Position numbers and translations under genes: made by a program. Of a DNA stretch of 64,000 nucleotides, positions 50,319 to 59,326 are shown piece by piece; the stretch's first letter is position 1, and each line of letters begins with the position of its first letter. The notes under the pieces were generated by a model, which did not search any database, had not been told where the DNA came from, and saw only the letters and a program-made list of their open reading frames with translations. Source of the DNA: Lachnospiraceae bacterium. GTDB lineage: Bacteria > Bacillota > Clostridia > Lachnospirales > Lachnospiraceae. The DNA lies in NCBI GenBank assembly GCA_022510745.1, contig JAFLSY010000006.1, forward strand, positions 62,001 to 126,000. Reading direction: 5' to 3'.

Positions 50319-50807
50319 ATGGACATACGGAAATTAGAAAATCTGCCCTATGAGATTCGCTGGGCGACTACAGAGGATTGGCCGGACGTTATAGAAATGG
50401 TATGGCGGACCTTTATGCGCTTTGAGGCACCGGATTATACCGAGGAGGGAATTTCAAGTTTCCGGGATTTTCTCACGGACGGCAAAATATATCGCATGTT
50501 TCAGGATGGCAGTTATCTGATGATGATAGCGCTGGACGGCGATAAGGTCGTCGGGGAGATTTCTTTGCGCAATCGGAATCATATTTCCCTGCTCTTTGTG
50601 GAAGAAGCCTATCACCGGCAGGGGATCGGGCGTGCTCTGATAAAGGCCATGGGAGACTATCTGAAAAAAGAAAAGCAGGAGCTGTTTATGTCCGTGAGTG
50701 CCGCCCCCTATGCGATAGATTTTTACAGACGGGTAGGCTTTCATGCGTGTTCGGCGGAGGAGGAGTATTCGGGAATACGGGTGACCTCCATGGAAAAGTT
50801 TTTGTAG
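50319..50807 (+). CDS. GNAT-family N-acetyltransferase
   Basis: A 162-residue acetyltransferase with the acetyl-CoA loop LLFVEEAYHRQGIGRALIKAM (RxxGxG/A) and the later FYRRVGFHACSAEEE. Substrate unknown. The start has only a weak ribosome binding site (ATAAGAAAG). Lies between the hydrolase and a DUF624 gene. Confidence 0.85.
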   Translation: MDIRKLENLPYEIRWATTEDWPDVIEMVWRTFMRFEAPDYTEEGISSFRDFLTDGKIYRMFQDGSYLMMIALDGDKVVGEISLRNRNHISLLFVEEAYHRQGIGRALIKAMGDYLKKEKQELFMSVSAAPYAIDFYRRVGFHACSAEEEYSGIRVTSMEKFL

Positions 50808-50838
50808 GTAAGCGTGTGCAGAAGGGTCTGATAAAGAA

Positions 50839-51570
50839 ATGGGTAAGTTATTTGATATAGAAAGTCCTTTAATACAGGGATTGAATAAAGTTGCTGATCT
50901 GATGTGGCTGAATGTTCTGACGCTGATATGCTGTATTCCTATCATTACGGCCGGTGCGGCACTGACTTCGGCTCACTATGTAGCCTTGAAGATAAAGCGG
51001 AATGAAGAAGGCTATATCAGCAGAGAGTTTTTCAAATCCTTTAAAATGAACTTTAAGCAGTCCACGATCATTTGGCTGCTGGTATTGCTGATCGCATTCA
51101 TATTTTTAGTGGATTTCTATATTATCAAAGAAGGCGGAATCGTACTTTCCAATGTCTTGCAGGTCGTTTTGATGGCTATCTGCTGTCTGTTTGTTTTTAC
51201 GGTGATATGGGTATTTCCCATGCAGGCTAAGTTTGTTAATTCCATAAAGGGCACTTTAAAGAATGCGCTTGCCTTAAGTATTATTCAAATACCTAGAACA
51301 CTTCTGATGCTGGTAGTATATATCCTGCCCTATGTGATTCTGTATTTTACTCTGCAGGTATTTCCGCTGGTGTTTCTGTTTGGTATTTCGGTGCCCGTTT
51401 ATGTGAGCGCTATACTTTATAACAAGATGTTTAAAAAATTGGAGGAAAATATTTTAGAGAGGCTGGAAAAAGAGAAAGCCGGTGAGACCGGAAATGACTT
51501 ACAGCCGGAAACAGAAGAAGAGGATAAGATTTTCAGCGATAAACCGCTCATCGGTGATGAGCAGCAGTAA
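50839..51570 (+). CDS. YesL-family (DUF624) membrane protein
   Basis: A 243-residue membrane protein with about five helices; the start MGKLFDIESPLIQGLNKVADLMWLNVLTLICCIPIITAGAALTSAHYVALKI is the DUF624/YesL signature. YesL proteins occur beside sugar ABC transporters and sensor kinases for plant polysaccharides, role unknown. The C-terminal tail is acidic. A diguanylate cyclase gene starts 16 bases downstream. Confidence 0.88.
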   Translation: MGKLFDIESPLIQGLNKVADLMWLNVLTLICCIPIITAGAALTSAHYVALKIKRNEEGYISREFFKSFKMNFKQSTIIWLLVLLIAFIFLVDFYIIKEGGIVLSNVLQVVLMAICCLFVFTVIWVFPMQAKFVNSIKGTLKNALALSIIQIPRTLLMLVVYILPYVILYFTLQVFPLVFLFGISVPVYVSAILYNKMFKKLEENILERLEKEKAGETGNDLQPETEEEDKIFSDKPLIGDEQQ

Positions 51571-51586
51571 TGAGGGTGCAGATAGG

Positions 51587-53086
51587 ATGAATAGAAGATC
51601 GGATAGTTTAAATATGAAGCAGTGGTGGATTTCGGCAGGTGCGCTGCTGATTGTTGTTTTTTCACTGCTGATATGGTTTTCCAAGGTCGGTAGGGCTAAG
51701 GAGCAGTCAGAGGTGGAGGCTTCCATGGTGCAGCAGATGAAGTTAACGACGCTGCAAGTGGAAAAAGAATTTAACAATGCCCTTACCTATGCGGAGACCG
51801 CTGCATTATGTATCGCACAGGGGGAGACAGATACAGAAACGGCTCTCAAAATGGCGCTGGCTGCCGGACATAGAAGAGGCATATATGATGTGGTTTTGTG
51901 TAATGCAGACGGTATGGGTTACCACCTGCAGGAGAATAAGGTAGAAACAGTAACGATCAGTGAAGACATCTATGTGGCGAGCGCATATTCAGAGCAAGAA
52001 GCTATACTTTATATTGCCCAGGACGAGCTGCACGAGCGTTCTTCCGTTATTATAGTGGTTCCGCTGGACTATAGGGATAAAGAGGCGCAGTATTTGATCT
52101 GCTATTATGATATTGCTGATTTGCAGTGGCTGGTAACGGATAGGATATTTGGTTCCGATGTATTCTTTGTTCTTTTGAATAATACAGGGGAAAGCATATC
52201 TGTAGTTCAGAATAACAATACCTGGCAGAATCCGATGTGTAAGATTTCCGATGATTATTTTTCTCTTCTGAAGGACGTGACCGGTGATGCGGAAGCTGTT
52301 CAAAAATTGCAGGCAGGCATCCAGGAGCGGAACGGCGGAATAAGTTATTTGAGCAATGTTGTCGATGAAAGAGCTTTTGTTTATGCACCCATGGATTTTG
52401 GAGAGTTTACACTGGTGGCCGGAATGAGCAGCGCTTATTTACACCGTCAGGTAAATGAAGAGTGGTCATCGGGCAACACGGTGGTAATGGGTCTGACGAT
52501 CACCTTTATACTCTTTATGGTGATATTCCTTGTGATCAATATTGTCAATCGGGTAAAGGCCAGAAACAAACATAGGGATTTGGAAGAGAAGGCGGACACC
52601 GATCTTTTGACCGGGCTGTATAATAAAATCTCCACCGAACGCCGAATCAAGGATTATATGGCGGCGCACCCGGGTGAGCAGGGGCTGTTATTTATATTGG
52701 ATGTAGACAATTTCAAAAAAATCAACGATACCATGGGGCATGCCTTTGGCGATGAGGTGCTGCGGACACTGGGGACTTCGATTCGTTCGGAATTCCGTGC
52801 CAGCGACATTCTCGGCAGAACCGGAGGAGACGAGTTTACACTCTTTTTGTGTAACATGAAGGATGAGGATGTCATTAAGATGGAAGCAGAAAAGGTAGAG
52901 CGCTTCTTCAAGAACTTCCGGGCAGGAACCTATACCAAGTATTCTGTAACGGCCAGTATCGGCTGTGCGGTATTTTCACGTGACGGCGATAATTTTGAAG
53001 ATTTGTATAAAGCGGCGGATAACGCCTTGTATGTGGCAAAAAAACGGGGTAAAAACCAATTGGCTTTTTATGGCGAAAAGGTATAG
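51587..53086 (+). CDS. Membrane diguanylate cyclase (GGDEF)
   Basis: A 499-residue c-di-GMP synthase. Helix at about 15-35, an extracellular sensor of about 270 residues (Cache-like by arrangement), helix at about 305-330, then the GGDEF domain with an intact active site RTGGDEF and the inhibitory I-site RASD five residues before it. No EAL domain. ATG at 51587 has GATAGG upstream; the longer frame from 51482 lies inside the previous gene. With the chemoreceptor it is one of two signalling outputs in this window. Confidence 0.9.
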   Translation: MNRRSDSLNMKQWWISAGALLIVVFSLLIWFSKVGRAKEQSEVEASMVQQMKLTTLQVEKEFNNALTYAETAALCIAQGETDTETALKMALAAGHRRGIYDVVLCNADGMGYHLQENKVETVTISEDIYVASAYSEQEAILYIAQDELHERSSVIIVVPLDYRDKEAQYLICYYDIADLQWLVTDRIFGSDVFFVLLNNTGESISVVQNNNTWQNPMCKISDDYFSLLKDVTGDAEAVQKLQAGIQERNGGISYLSNVVDERAFVYAPMDFGEFTLVAGMSSAYLHRQVNEEWSSGNTVVMGLTITFILFMVIFLVINIVNRVKARNKHRDLEEKADTDLLTGLYNKISTERRIKDYMAAHPGEQGLLFILDVDNFKKINDTMGHAFGDEVLRTLGTSIRSEFRASDILGRTGGDEFTLFLCNMKDEDVIKMEAEKVERFFKNFRAGTYTKYSVTASIGCAVFSRDGDNFEDLYKAADNALYVAKKRGKNQLAFYGEKV

Positions 53087-53293
53087 CACATTGGTAAATG
53101 TGTACATGACAGAAGCTTGATTTTGGGCAAATTGTCGTATGAATTTAAAATTTTTTTGCAAAATAAGCAAAATTTACAATCATAGCCAAAATCTTTGTGA
53201 AATAGTGGTATAGCGGCTGCAAGGATTTTTCGGTATACTAGACCCAGACTAATTGATACAAACAGTATCATTATAGCGGAAAGGAGTCATAAA

Positions 53294-54406
53294 ATGGCAA
53301 GTTTATCTTTAAAGAATATCTGTAAGGTTTACCCTAACGGATTTGAAGCAGTAAAGAACTTCAATCTTGAAATTGCGGATCAGGAGTTCATTATCTTCGT
53401 AGGTCCTTCCGGTTGCGGTAAGTCTACCACCCTTCGTATGATCGCAGGTTTGGAAGACATCTCCTCCGGTGAATTAAGGATTGGCGACAGACTTGTAAAT
53501 GATGTTGAACCTAAGGACAGAGATATCGCGATGGTATTCCAGAACTACGCTTTGTATCCTCATATGTCCGTATACGACAACATGGCTTTTGGTTTGAAGT
53601 TAAGAAAAGTACCGAAGGATGAAATTGATAAGATGGTTAAGGACGCAGCTAAGATCCTGGATCTGACCCAGCTCCTTGACAGAAAGCCGAAGGCTCTTTC
53701 CGGTGGTCAGAGACAGCGTGTTGCTATGGGTCGTGCAATCGTTCGTAATCCCAAGGTATTCTTGATGGATGAGCCTCTCTCCAACTTGGATGCTAAGCTG
53801 CGTGTGCAGATGCGTATAGAGATTGCTAAGTTACACCAGAGACTGGGCACCACCATCATCTACGTTACCCATGACCAGACAGAGGCTATGACCCTTGGTA
53901 CCAGAATCGTAGTTATGAAGGATGGTGTTGTACAGCAGGTAGATACCCCTCAGAACCTGTATGAGAAGCCTCAGAACCTGTTCGTAGCAGGTTTCATGGG
54001 ATCTCCTCAGATGAACTTCTTAGATGCTACCGTAGAGGTAAGCGGCGATGTTGCAAGCTTGAAGATTGCCGGCCGCAGCATTCCTCTTCCTGCAGCTAAG
54101 TCCAAGAAGCTGATTGACGGCGGTTATGACGGAAAGGTAGTTACCTTTGGTATTCGTCCTGAAGACGTATATGATTCCGAGTCATTTATCCAGTCTTCTC
54201 CTAACAGTGTATTTGAATCTACCATTAAGGTTTACGAGTTGCTTGGTGCAGAAGTTTACTTATACTTTGATCTGGAAGAGTTCCCTGTAACCGCAAGAGT
54301 AGATTCCCGTACTACTGCAAGACCCGGTGACAGCGTTAAGTTTGCTCTGGATGTTGAAAAGATTCATGTATTCGACAAGGAAACCGAGCAGATCATTACC
54401 AACTAA
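53294..54406 (+). CDS. Shared multi-sugar ABC transporter ATPase (MsmX/UgpC family)
   Basis: A 370-residue CUT1-type ATPase. Walker A VGPSGCGKST, Q-loop FQNYALYPHMSV, signature LSGGQRQRVAMGRAI, Walker B VFLMDEPLSNLDAKLR, H-loop YVTHDQ, then a C-terminal TOBE/regulatory domain. Like MsmX it probably energises several sugar permeases encoded elsewhere, as no permease or binding protein is next to it. Codons are strongly biased, as in highly expressed genes. AAAGGAG precedes ATG. Confidence 0.94.
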   Translation: MASLSLKNICKVYPNGFEAVKNFNLEIADQEFIIFVGPSGCGKSTTLRMIAGLEDISSGELRIGDRLVNDVEPKDRDIAMVFQNYALYPHMSVYDNMAFGLKLRKVPKDEIDKMVKDAAKILDLTQLLDRKPKALSGGQRQRVAMGRAIVRNPKVFLMDEPLSNLDAKLRVQMRIEIAKLHQRLGTTIIYVTHDQTEAMTLGTRIVVMKDGVVQQVDTPQNLYEKPQNLFVAGFMGSPQMNFLDATVEVSGDVASLKIAGRSIPLPAAKSKKLIDGGYDGKVVTFGIRPEDVYDSESFIQSSPNSVFESTIKVYELLGAEVYLYFDLEEFPVTARVDSRTTARPGDSVKFALDVEKIHVFDKETEQIITN

Positions 54407-54416
54407 TAGAACATAT

Positions 54417-54460
54417 AAGAAGGTGCATTGCACAAAGGTGCATGCACCTTCTTTTTTTGA
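54417..54460 (+). terminator. Rho-independent terminator
   Basis: AAGAAGGTGCA pairs with TGCACCTTCTT around a short loop that itself repeats GGTGCAT, followed by TTTTTTT. Confidence 0.88.
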
Positions 54461-54540
54461 AATTTTTTGGGGATTCAACTTGCGGCATATTTTAAAATAC
54501 GATATGATTAAAAAAAGAGATTGAAGAAACGGAGTTTGAC

Positions 54541-55629
54541 ATGATTTCGGGCCAGATTATTCAGAACAGTATTGAAGAATTAAAAGCTATTACAAAGGTG
54601 GAGCTTTGTGTTTATGATTTAAACGGGATGCCGGTAGCCGGTACCGTAGACTTGCCGGAAATAGAAACAAGTCTGATCATAGGTTTTGCAGAGTCACCGG
54701 CGGACAGTCAGGTGATAGGCTCGCACTATTTATTAAAGATTTTGGATGAGCGGGAACTGTTGTATGTGCTTGTGGCCAAGGGTCATGGAGACGAGGCCTA
54801 TACCATAGGCAGGATTGCTGTGTGCCAGCTGCAGAATCTGGTAGTTGCTTATAAAGAGCGCTTTGACAGAAATAATTTTTTTCAAAATCTCTTGTTGGAC
54901 AATCTGCTGTTAATAGATATTTATAACCGCGCTAAAAAATTACATATAGAAACTACAATGCCAAGAGCGATATTCCTTATCGAAACCAAAATGGAGAAGG
55001 ACAATATTGCAACTGAACTCTTGAAGGAGATGTTTTCTACCCAAAGCGGGGATTACATTACCGCCGTGGATGAGAGCAGCGTGATACTCATAAAGGCTCT
55101 GCAGGAAAGTGACAGTCAGGAAGTTTTAGAACAGACGGCGAGTACCATTGTGGATATGATGAGTACGGAGGCTATGCTCAACGTAAAGGTGGCCTATGGC
55201 ACAGTTGTACAGGAATTAAAGGATGTTTCCAAATCCTATAAAGAAGCCAAGATGGCATTAGATGTGGGTAAGATCTTCTATGCGGAAAAAAATGTGATCG
55301 CTTACAATACGCTTGGTATCGGCCGTCTGATCTATCAGCTGCCCATCAATCTGTGCCGTATTTTTATTCGGGAAATTTTCGGAGAAGATATACCGGAAGA
55401 ACTGGATGAAGAGATGCTAAGCACCATCAATAAATTTTTTGAAAATAACCTCAATGTATCCGAAACCTCCCGCCAGCTTTTTGTTCATAGAAATACGCTG
55501 GTATATAGGATTGAAAAGCTGCAGAAGAGCACCGGACTGGACATCAGGACATTTGATGATGCGCTTACCTTCAAGATCGCTCTGATGGTGGTAAGCTACA
55601 TGAAATATCTGGATACAATGGAATACTAA
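54541..55629 (+). CDS. CdaR/PucR-family transcriptional regulator
   Basis: A 362-residue regulator. N-terminal putative sugar-diacid-like sensing domain (about 1-130), a GGDEF-like middle region, and a C-terminal PucR-type helix-turn-helix (FFENNLNVSETSRQLFVHRNTLVYRIEKLQKSTGLDIRTFDDALTFKIAL). Family members activate carbohydrate or purine catabolism genes. It follows the sugar ATPase in most Lachnospiraceae as I recall, so regulation of sugar uptake is plausible. Ribosome binding site GGAG. Confidence 0.88.
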   Translation: MISGQIIQNSIEELKAITKVELCVYDLNGMPVAGTVDLPEIETSLIIGFAESPADSQVIGSHYLLKILDERELLYVLVAKGHGDEAYTIGRIAVCQLQNLVVAYKERFDRNNFFQNLLLDNLLLIDIYNRAKKLHIETTMPRAIFLIETKMEKDNIATELLKEMFSTQSGDYITAVDESSVILIKALQESDSQEVLEQTASTIVDMMSTEAMLNVKVAYGTVVQELKDVSKSYKEAKMALDVGKIFYAEKNVIAYNTLGIGRLIYQLPINLCRIFIREIFGEDIPEELDEEMLSTINKFFENNLNVSETSRQLFVHRNTLVYRIEKLQKSTGLDIRTFDDALTFKIALMVVSYMKYLDTMEY

Positions 55630-55639
55630 ATTTATGAGC

Positions 55640-55697
55640 AGCTCCTTGGAGTTGCTTTAGCTCCTTGGAGTTGCTTTAGCTCCTTGGAGCTGTTTTT
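55640..55697 (+). terminator. Three tandem 19-bp hairpin units, terminator-like
   Basis: AGCTCCTTGGAGTTGCTTT at 55640-55658 and 55659-55677, then AGCTCCTTGGAGCTGTTTTT at 55678-55697. Each unit can fold into a 6-bp hairpin (AGCTCC/GGAGTT or GGAGCT) followed by Ts; the last has five Ts. A tandemly duplicated terminator or an expanded repeat. Confidence 0.75.
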
Positions 55698-55766
55698 AAA
55701 TGGGAATATAGTGGAAATCTCCCGAATATAATATACAGACAATGATATAGTATACGGGGGACCAAT

Positions 55767-56849
55767 ATGGGAAAAGAGGACAAGACTTTTTACGATAGGA
55801 AAATTGTATATTTGGATTATCTGGAGAACGGAGAGAAGATAAAAAATGGCGGTTTTGTAAAATGGGATGTCAGAGGTGAGGATTGCCGTATACAGATACA
55901 TATTCGAGGCTTGTATACAACGGATACTCTGCAGGGAGAAATCAGACTGATTTCCAGAGAGGAAACTTACGGGGCGGACAGAATCGGATTGCAATTTGGT
56001 GCCGGGGAGTATGCTTCCCATTGGAAAAACAGCGATTTGGCGGGGACGGGAATCCCCTATGCGGAATGCGACGGTATTCTGATCAAACTCTCCGATACCA
56101 GAGCATTAAAGGGACAGTGGAGAGAAAGGGCAAGAGAGGAAGAGCATATTCTGCAAGAAAAACAGGAGATGCCTGCAGTGCCGGAACCGATTCAGGAGAC
56201 CGCGGAAGAGATGCTGAAGGCGGCGCAATCTGAAAGAGATGAGACAGCACAGTCGGAAACAGTAATAATAGAAACTACAGAACCGGAAGTAGAAGTGATG
56301 GAAGCTGTTGAGGATGCAGTTTTCGGGGATACAGAAATGGCTCAGGACGAGGACTTAGAAGCAGGAACCGGGGAGGTTTCCGAAACAGAAGATGCCGGGC
56401 AGCTTAAGGAGGTTATTTCCGATCAACAGAGAACGGAGATAGGCGGGCAGCCGGAGACAGAGACGGTCAGACAGCCGGAGACATCCAACTTTCCTCTTTC
56501 CCAAGACAAGTGGGAGCAGTTAGAAAGGATTTATCCTAAAATCCATCCCTTTGGGGATAGCAGAGAGTATCTTTCCGTTACACCCAGGGATTTTGTCGTG
56601 CTTCCAAAACAGTATCAGGAGCTGGTGCAAAACAGCTTTTTGCTGCATGGTTATTATAATTACGGACATTTAATCCTGACAAAAATTGTGGAAGCGGAGG
56701 AAGAACGATACTATCTGGGTGTACCCGGCGCATATTATGACAGAGAAAAGCAGGCCGCCCTGATGTTCGGGTTTGAAGGCTTTGAAGCAGGTACCGACAA
56801 GATGGAAGACGGCGGCTTCGGCTATTACATGAAGCGGGTAGAAATATAG
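55767..56849 (+). CDS. DUF6128 domain protein
   Basis: A 360-residue protein typical of Lachnospiraceae. Residues 1-115 (KTFYDRKIVYLDYLENGEKIKNGGFVKWDVRGEDCRIQIHIRGL) and the C-terminal 110 (PFGDSREYLSVTPRDFVVLP...NSFLLHGYYNYGHLIL...YYLGVPGAYYDREKQAALMFGFEGFE) are conserved; a 140-residue Glu/Thr-rich low-complexity linker joins them. Function unknown; perhaps surface or spore-related. Its stop codon lies in the left copy of a 7-bp direct repeat that borders the palindromic element next door. Confidence 0.75.
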   Translation: MGKEDKTFYDRKIVYLDYLENGEKIKNGGFVKWDVRGEDCRIQIHIRGLYTTDTLQGEIRLISREETYGADRIGLQFGAGEYASHWKNSDLAGTGIPYAECDGILIKLSDTRALKGQWRERAREEEHILQEKQEMPAVPEPIQETAEEMLKAAQSERDETAQSETVIIETTEPEVEVMEAVEDAVFGDTEMAQDEDLEAGTGEVSETEDAGQLKEVISDQQRTEIGGQPETETVRQPETSNFPLSQDKWEQLERIYPKIHPFGDSREYLSVTPRDFVVLPKQYQELVQNSFLLHGYYNYGHLILTKIVEAEEERYYLGVPGAYYDREKQAALMFGFEGFEAGTDKMEDGGFGYYMKRVEI

Positions 56850-56850
56850 G

Positions 56851-57037
56851 GTAACAGTTCAGCCATGCAGAAATGATTATGCGGATTGTCCGTGGGAGCT
56901 TGCTCACAAAGGGTAATCCGCATAATCATTTCTATAGGGCGGACGCCCGTCATGAAATAAGTTGGCGGCAAAAGTGTGCAATGGAAAGTAAAAGGTATAT
57001 TCCGCCAACTTATGAATGGCATGGCTGTACTGTTATT
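56851..57037. mobile_element. MITE-like nested palindromic element, 187 bp
   Basis: Terminal inverted repeats TAACAGTTCAGCCATGC (56852-56868) and GCATGGCTGTACTGTTA (57019-57035): 17 bp with one mismatch. Both sides are bordered by ATATAGG (56844-56850 and 57038-57044), as a 7-bp target duplication would be. Inside are an exact 18-bp inverted repeat (56870-56887 / 56915-56932), a GGGCG-ga-CGCCC hairpin (56937-56948) and an exact 12-bp inverted repeat (56957-56968 / 57002-57013). No reading frame. Could instead be a structured RNA or a bidirectional terminator between the convergent genes. Confidence 0.65.
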
Positions 57038-57057
57038 ATATAGGAGAGGAGCTCGTG

Positions 57058-57945
57058 CTATATGCCTTCATAATCAAAGGGAGGGATGAAGCTTTCAGAA
57101 GCGGTTTCGCCCTCCTGAATAAATGCATTTTCCACACCCAGGGAAATGCAGTAATCCACAAGTTCCCGATACTCCTTGTGGGAAACTCGCCGGTTTAGCT
57201 CCGGTCTGTCAGGAAATGAGCGGATGGGTGTGTACTGATTCATGAGGCTGATATAGACAGAGTTTCCATAGGTGTCAAATAGATATTTAACTACTCGTTT
57301 GGAGTCCGCCAGATGTCTGGGGAGCAAAAGATGACGCACAATAACGCCACGTTTCATCAGCCCGGTTTCTTCGCAAAAGACTGGCGGTCCCGTCTGGGTG
57401 AACATTTCCGCAAGGGCCGCAGAAGCAACTTCGAAATAATCGGGTGCATTGGAATAGCGGGCTGAAAGCCGGGAAGAAACATATTTGAAATCCGGCAGAT
57501 AGATATCCACAAGACCCTCCAGCATGCGGAGGGTTTCTGCTTTTTCATAACCGCCGGTATTGTAGACAATCGGAAGCTGAAGGCCATCTTCTTTTGCAAG
57601 TTTTATAGCCAAAGCAATCTGAGGTACAAAGTGTGTGGGAGTCACCAGATTGATATTACAGGCTTCCTGCGACTGCAGTTTTAGAAAGATCTCTGCAAGT
57701 CTCTCCACGGAAACGGGTTTTCCAACGAGAGAGGAAGCAATGGAGGCATTCTGGCAGAAAATACACTTAAGAGAACAGCCCGTAAAGAAAACGGTGCCGG
57801 AACCCGTATTTCCGGAAATACAGGGTTCCTCCCACATATGAAGTGCTGCCCGTGCCAGACGCAGCTGCGCAGTCTCACCGCAGTAGCCCCTTTCATCCGC
57901 AGCCCTGTTTGCATGACATTTTCTGGGGCATAGTTCACAGCCCAT
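57058..57945 (-). CDS. Radical SAM protein, PflA-like
   Basis: A 295-residue radical SAM enzyme. The N-terminus has CELCPRKCHANR and YCG, which may hold an extra cluster. The CxxxCxxC motif is GCSLKCIFCQN (about 58-66). NLVTPTHFVPQI and YNTGGYEK are typical of the group annotated as putative pyruvate-formate-lyase activating enzymes (YqeR/AmmeMemo-related). The glycyl-radical partner is not here. Ribosome binding site GGGTGA. Downstream of SRP RNA on the same strand. Confidence 0.87.
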   Translation of the reverse strand: MGCELCPRKCHANRAADERGYCGETAQLRLARAALHMWEEPCISGNTGSGTVFFTGCSLKCIFCQNASIASSLVGKPVSVERLAEIFLKLQSQEACNINLVTPTHFVPQIALAIKLAKEDGLQLPIVYNTGGYEKAETLRMLEGLVDIYLPDFKYVSSRLSARYSNAPDYFEVASAALAEMFTQTGPPVFCEETGLMKRGVIVRHLLLPRHLADSKRVVKYLFDTYGNSVYISLMNQYTPIRSFPDRPELNRRVSHKEYRELVDYCISLGVENAFIQEGETASESFIPPFDYEGI

Positions 57946-57967
57946 CGTTCACCCATCCTTCCAAAAC

Positions 57968-58180
57968 AAAACCGCACATTTACCCTTGAGAGGGCCCTTC
58001 TATGCGATACCTCCATACAGGCTCCGCCAGGCACCCTTACGGCACATGGACGGTTCTTCTTAGTGCTGCTGTGTTCCCACCCTGACACGGTTCGTAGATG
58101 TCCATTGCGCAAGACCCAAACTTCATCACCTGCATAAAAGGCCGGCCATAGAAGTGCCCGCTCAAAGGCACATATGCGGC
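57968..58180 (-). ncRNA. ffs: Signal recognition particle RNA
   Basis: On the minus strand the conserved SRP core is seen: GAACCGTGTCAGG, GGGAACACAGCAGCACTAAG (tetraloop region and asymmetric loop bound by Ffh), then the complementary return strand CCGTCCATG...GTGCCTGG. The ends pair as GCCGCATATGTGCC (5') with AAATGTGCGGT (3'). About 213 nt; ends are estimated from the promoter and the terminal T-rich stretch. The position after tadA is the usual one in Firmicutes. Confidence 0.85.
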
Positions 58181-58186
58181 TTTTTT

Positions 58187-58215
58187 AGTATAGCTATTTT
58201 CTGTAGCACTGTCAA
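58187..58215 (-). promoter_or_regulatory. Promoter of the SRP RNA gene
   Basis: On the minus strand TTGACA (58215-58210) and TATACT (58192-58187), spacer 17, start near 58180. Confidence 0.85.
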
Positions 58216-58250
58216 GCAAACACCGGATTTTATTTTCCGTCTGCGGCATT

Positions 58251-58781
58251 CTATGCCTCTTCCGCATCACCCTGCGTTTCTTTTTCTTGGCGGACCCGCT
58301 TACGCAGTTCCTTAAAAAAGTTTACCAGCATGGCGCTGCATTCCGCTTCCAGTACGCCGGTAATCGTATCGACCTGATGATTAAATTCCGGAGTCTGTAA
58401 AATATTCAAAATGGAACCGGCGCACCCCGCCTTAGGATTCATGCAGCCGATCACTACTTTCGGAATACGGGCCTGCACAATGGCCCCGGAGCACATCTGG
58501 CAGGGCTCTAACGTCACATAGAGGGTACAGTCTTCCAGCCGCCAGTCCCCGATGACCCTGCTGGCCCGTCTGATGGCGGTGATCTCCGCATGGGAGAGCG
58601 TATTTTTATCGGTGTTGCGGCGGTTATAGCCCCTGCCGATAATTTTATCCTGATATACGATGACGCAGCCAATGGGAACTTCACCTAATTTGTAAGCCTT
58701 TTTTGCTTGCTTCAACGCTTCTTTCATGTATTTTTCATGATCAGAGTTTTCCGTGTAAGCTTCTGCCCCGCTATTTGCCAT
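58251..58781 (-). CDS. tadA: tRNA-specific adenosine deaminase
   Basis: A 176-residue enzyme that makes inosine at the wobble base of tRNA-Arg(ACG). Zinc-deaminase motifs HAEITAI (His and catalytic Glu) and PCQMCSGAI (PCxxC); the C-terminal FFKELRKR helix is typical. The N-terminus is about 18 residues longer than usual; an internal Met at 19 (MKEALKQA) is a possible start, but GGAGG lies before the first ATG. Upstream of ffs on the same strand. Confidence 0.94.
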   Translation of the reverse strand: MANSGAEAYTENSDHEKYMKEALKQAKKAYKLGEVPIGCVIVYQDKIIGRGYNRRNTDKNTLSHAEITAIRRASRVIGDWRLEDCTLYVTLEPCQMCSGAIVQARIPKVVIGCMNPKAGCAGSILNILQTPEFNHQVDTITGVLEAECSAMLVNFFKELRKRVRQEKETQGDAEEA

Positions 58782-58891
58782 ATAAGCCTTTCCTCCGTGT
58801 TGTCTAACTAAAGCCTATTACATTGTTCATTATACCTGTGAAGCAAAAAAGGGGCAAGGAATTAATTTTCTCTCGATTGATAAGTCTCATA

Positions 58892-58933
58892 TTGACAATA
58901 TGTATTATTTGTATTAGTATAAGTAATACAAAT
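58892..58933 (+). promoter_or_regulatory. Promoter and operator of the GntR-type regulator
   Basis: TTGACA 58892-58897 and TAGTAT 58915-58920, spacer 17. A perfect dyad ATTTGTATTA (58907-58916) / TAATACAAAT (58924-58933) with a 7-base centre covers the -10 box, so the YtrA-type repressor encoded next probably binds here. Confidence 0.8.
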
Positions 58934-58952
58934 AGCGGAGAGGTGAAATATT

Positions 58953-59324
58953 ATGGTGATCATATTAAATGACGACTCGGATGTACCCGTATATCTGCAG
59001 ATCCGCAATCAAATTATCATCGGAATCTCTGACGGGAGACTGGCACCTGGAGAAAAACTTCCTACGGTGCGGGCACTGGCGGAGGAGATCGGTATCAATT
59101 CCATGACGGTAAATAAAGCCTATCAGCTGCTAAAGCAGGAGGGCTATATTTTAACGGATAAGCGTAACGGTGCGAGAGTGCGGGAAAGCTTTGAAAAGCG
59201 GGGTGGACTTTCCCCGGAGACCGGAGCGCAGCTGCAGCGTATCATATCGGAAGCAAAAATAAGCGGCATGACGAAGGAAGCTTTTTTTAAGGAATGCAGC
59301 CGCTATTTCGGAGAGGAGGAATAG
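58953..59324 (+). CDS. GntR-family regulator, YtrA subfamily
   Basis: A 123-residue repressor. GntR-type winged helix (PVYLQIRNQIIIGISDGRLAPGEKLPTVRALAEEIGINSMTVNKAYQLLKQEGYILTDKRNGARV) with the short YtrA-type C-terminal tail. YtrA regulators control ABC or membrane genes in their own operon; here a DUF5808 membrane protein starts three bases after the stop. Start has GGAGAGG. Confidence 0.92.
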   Translation: MVIILNDDSDVPVYLQIRNQIIIGISDGRLAPGEKLPTVRALAEEIGINSMTVNKAYQLLKQEGYILTDKRNGARVRESFEKRGGLSPETGAQLQRIISEAKISGMTKEAFFKECSRYFGEEE

Positions 59325-59326
59325 AA

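Noticed and set aside
57681-58270. Minus-strand ORFs spanning the SRP RNA
   Set aside because: The stretch is the conserved SRP RNA with its own promoter; the frames are incidental.
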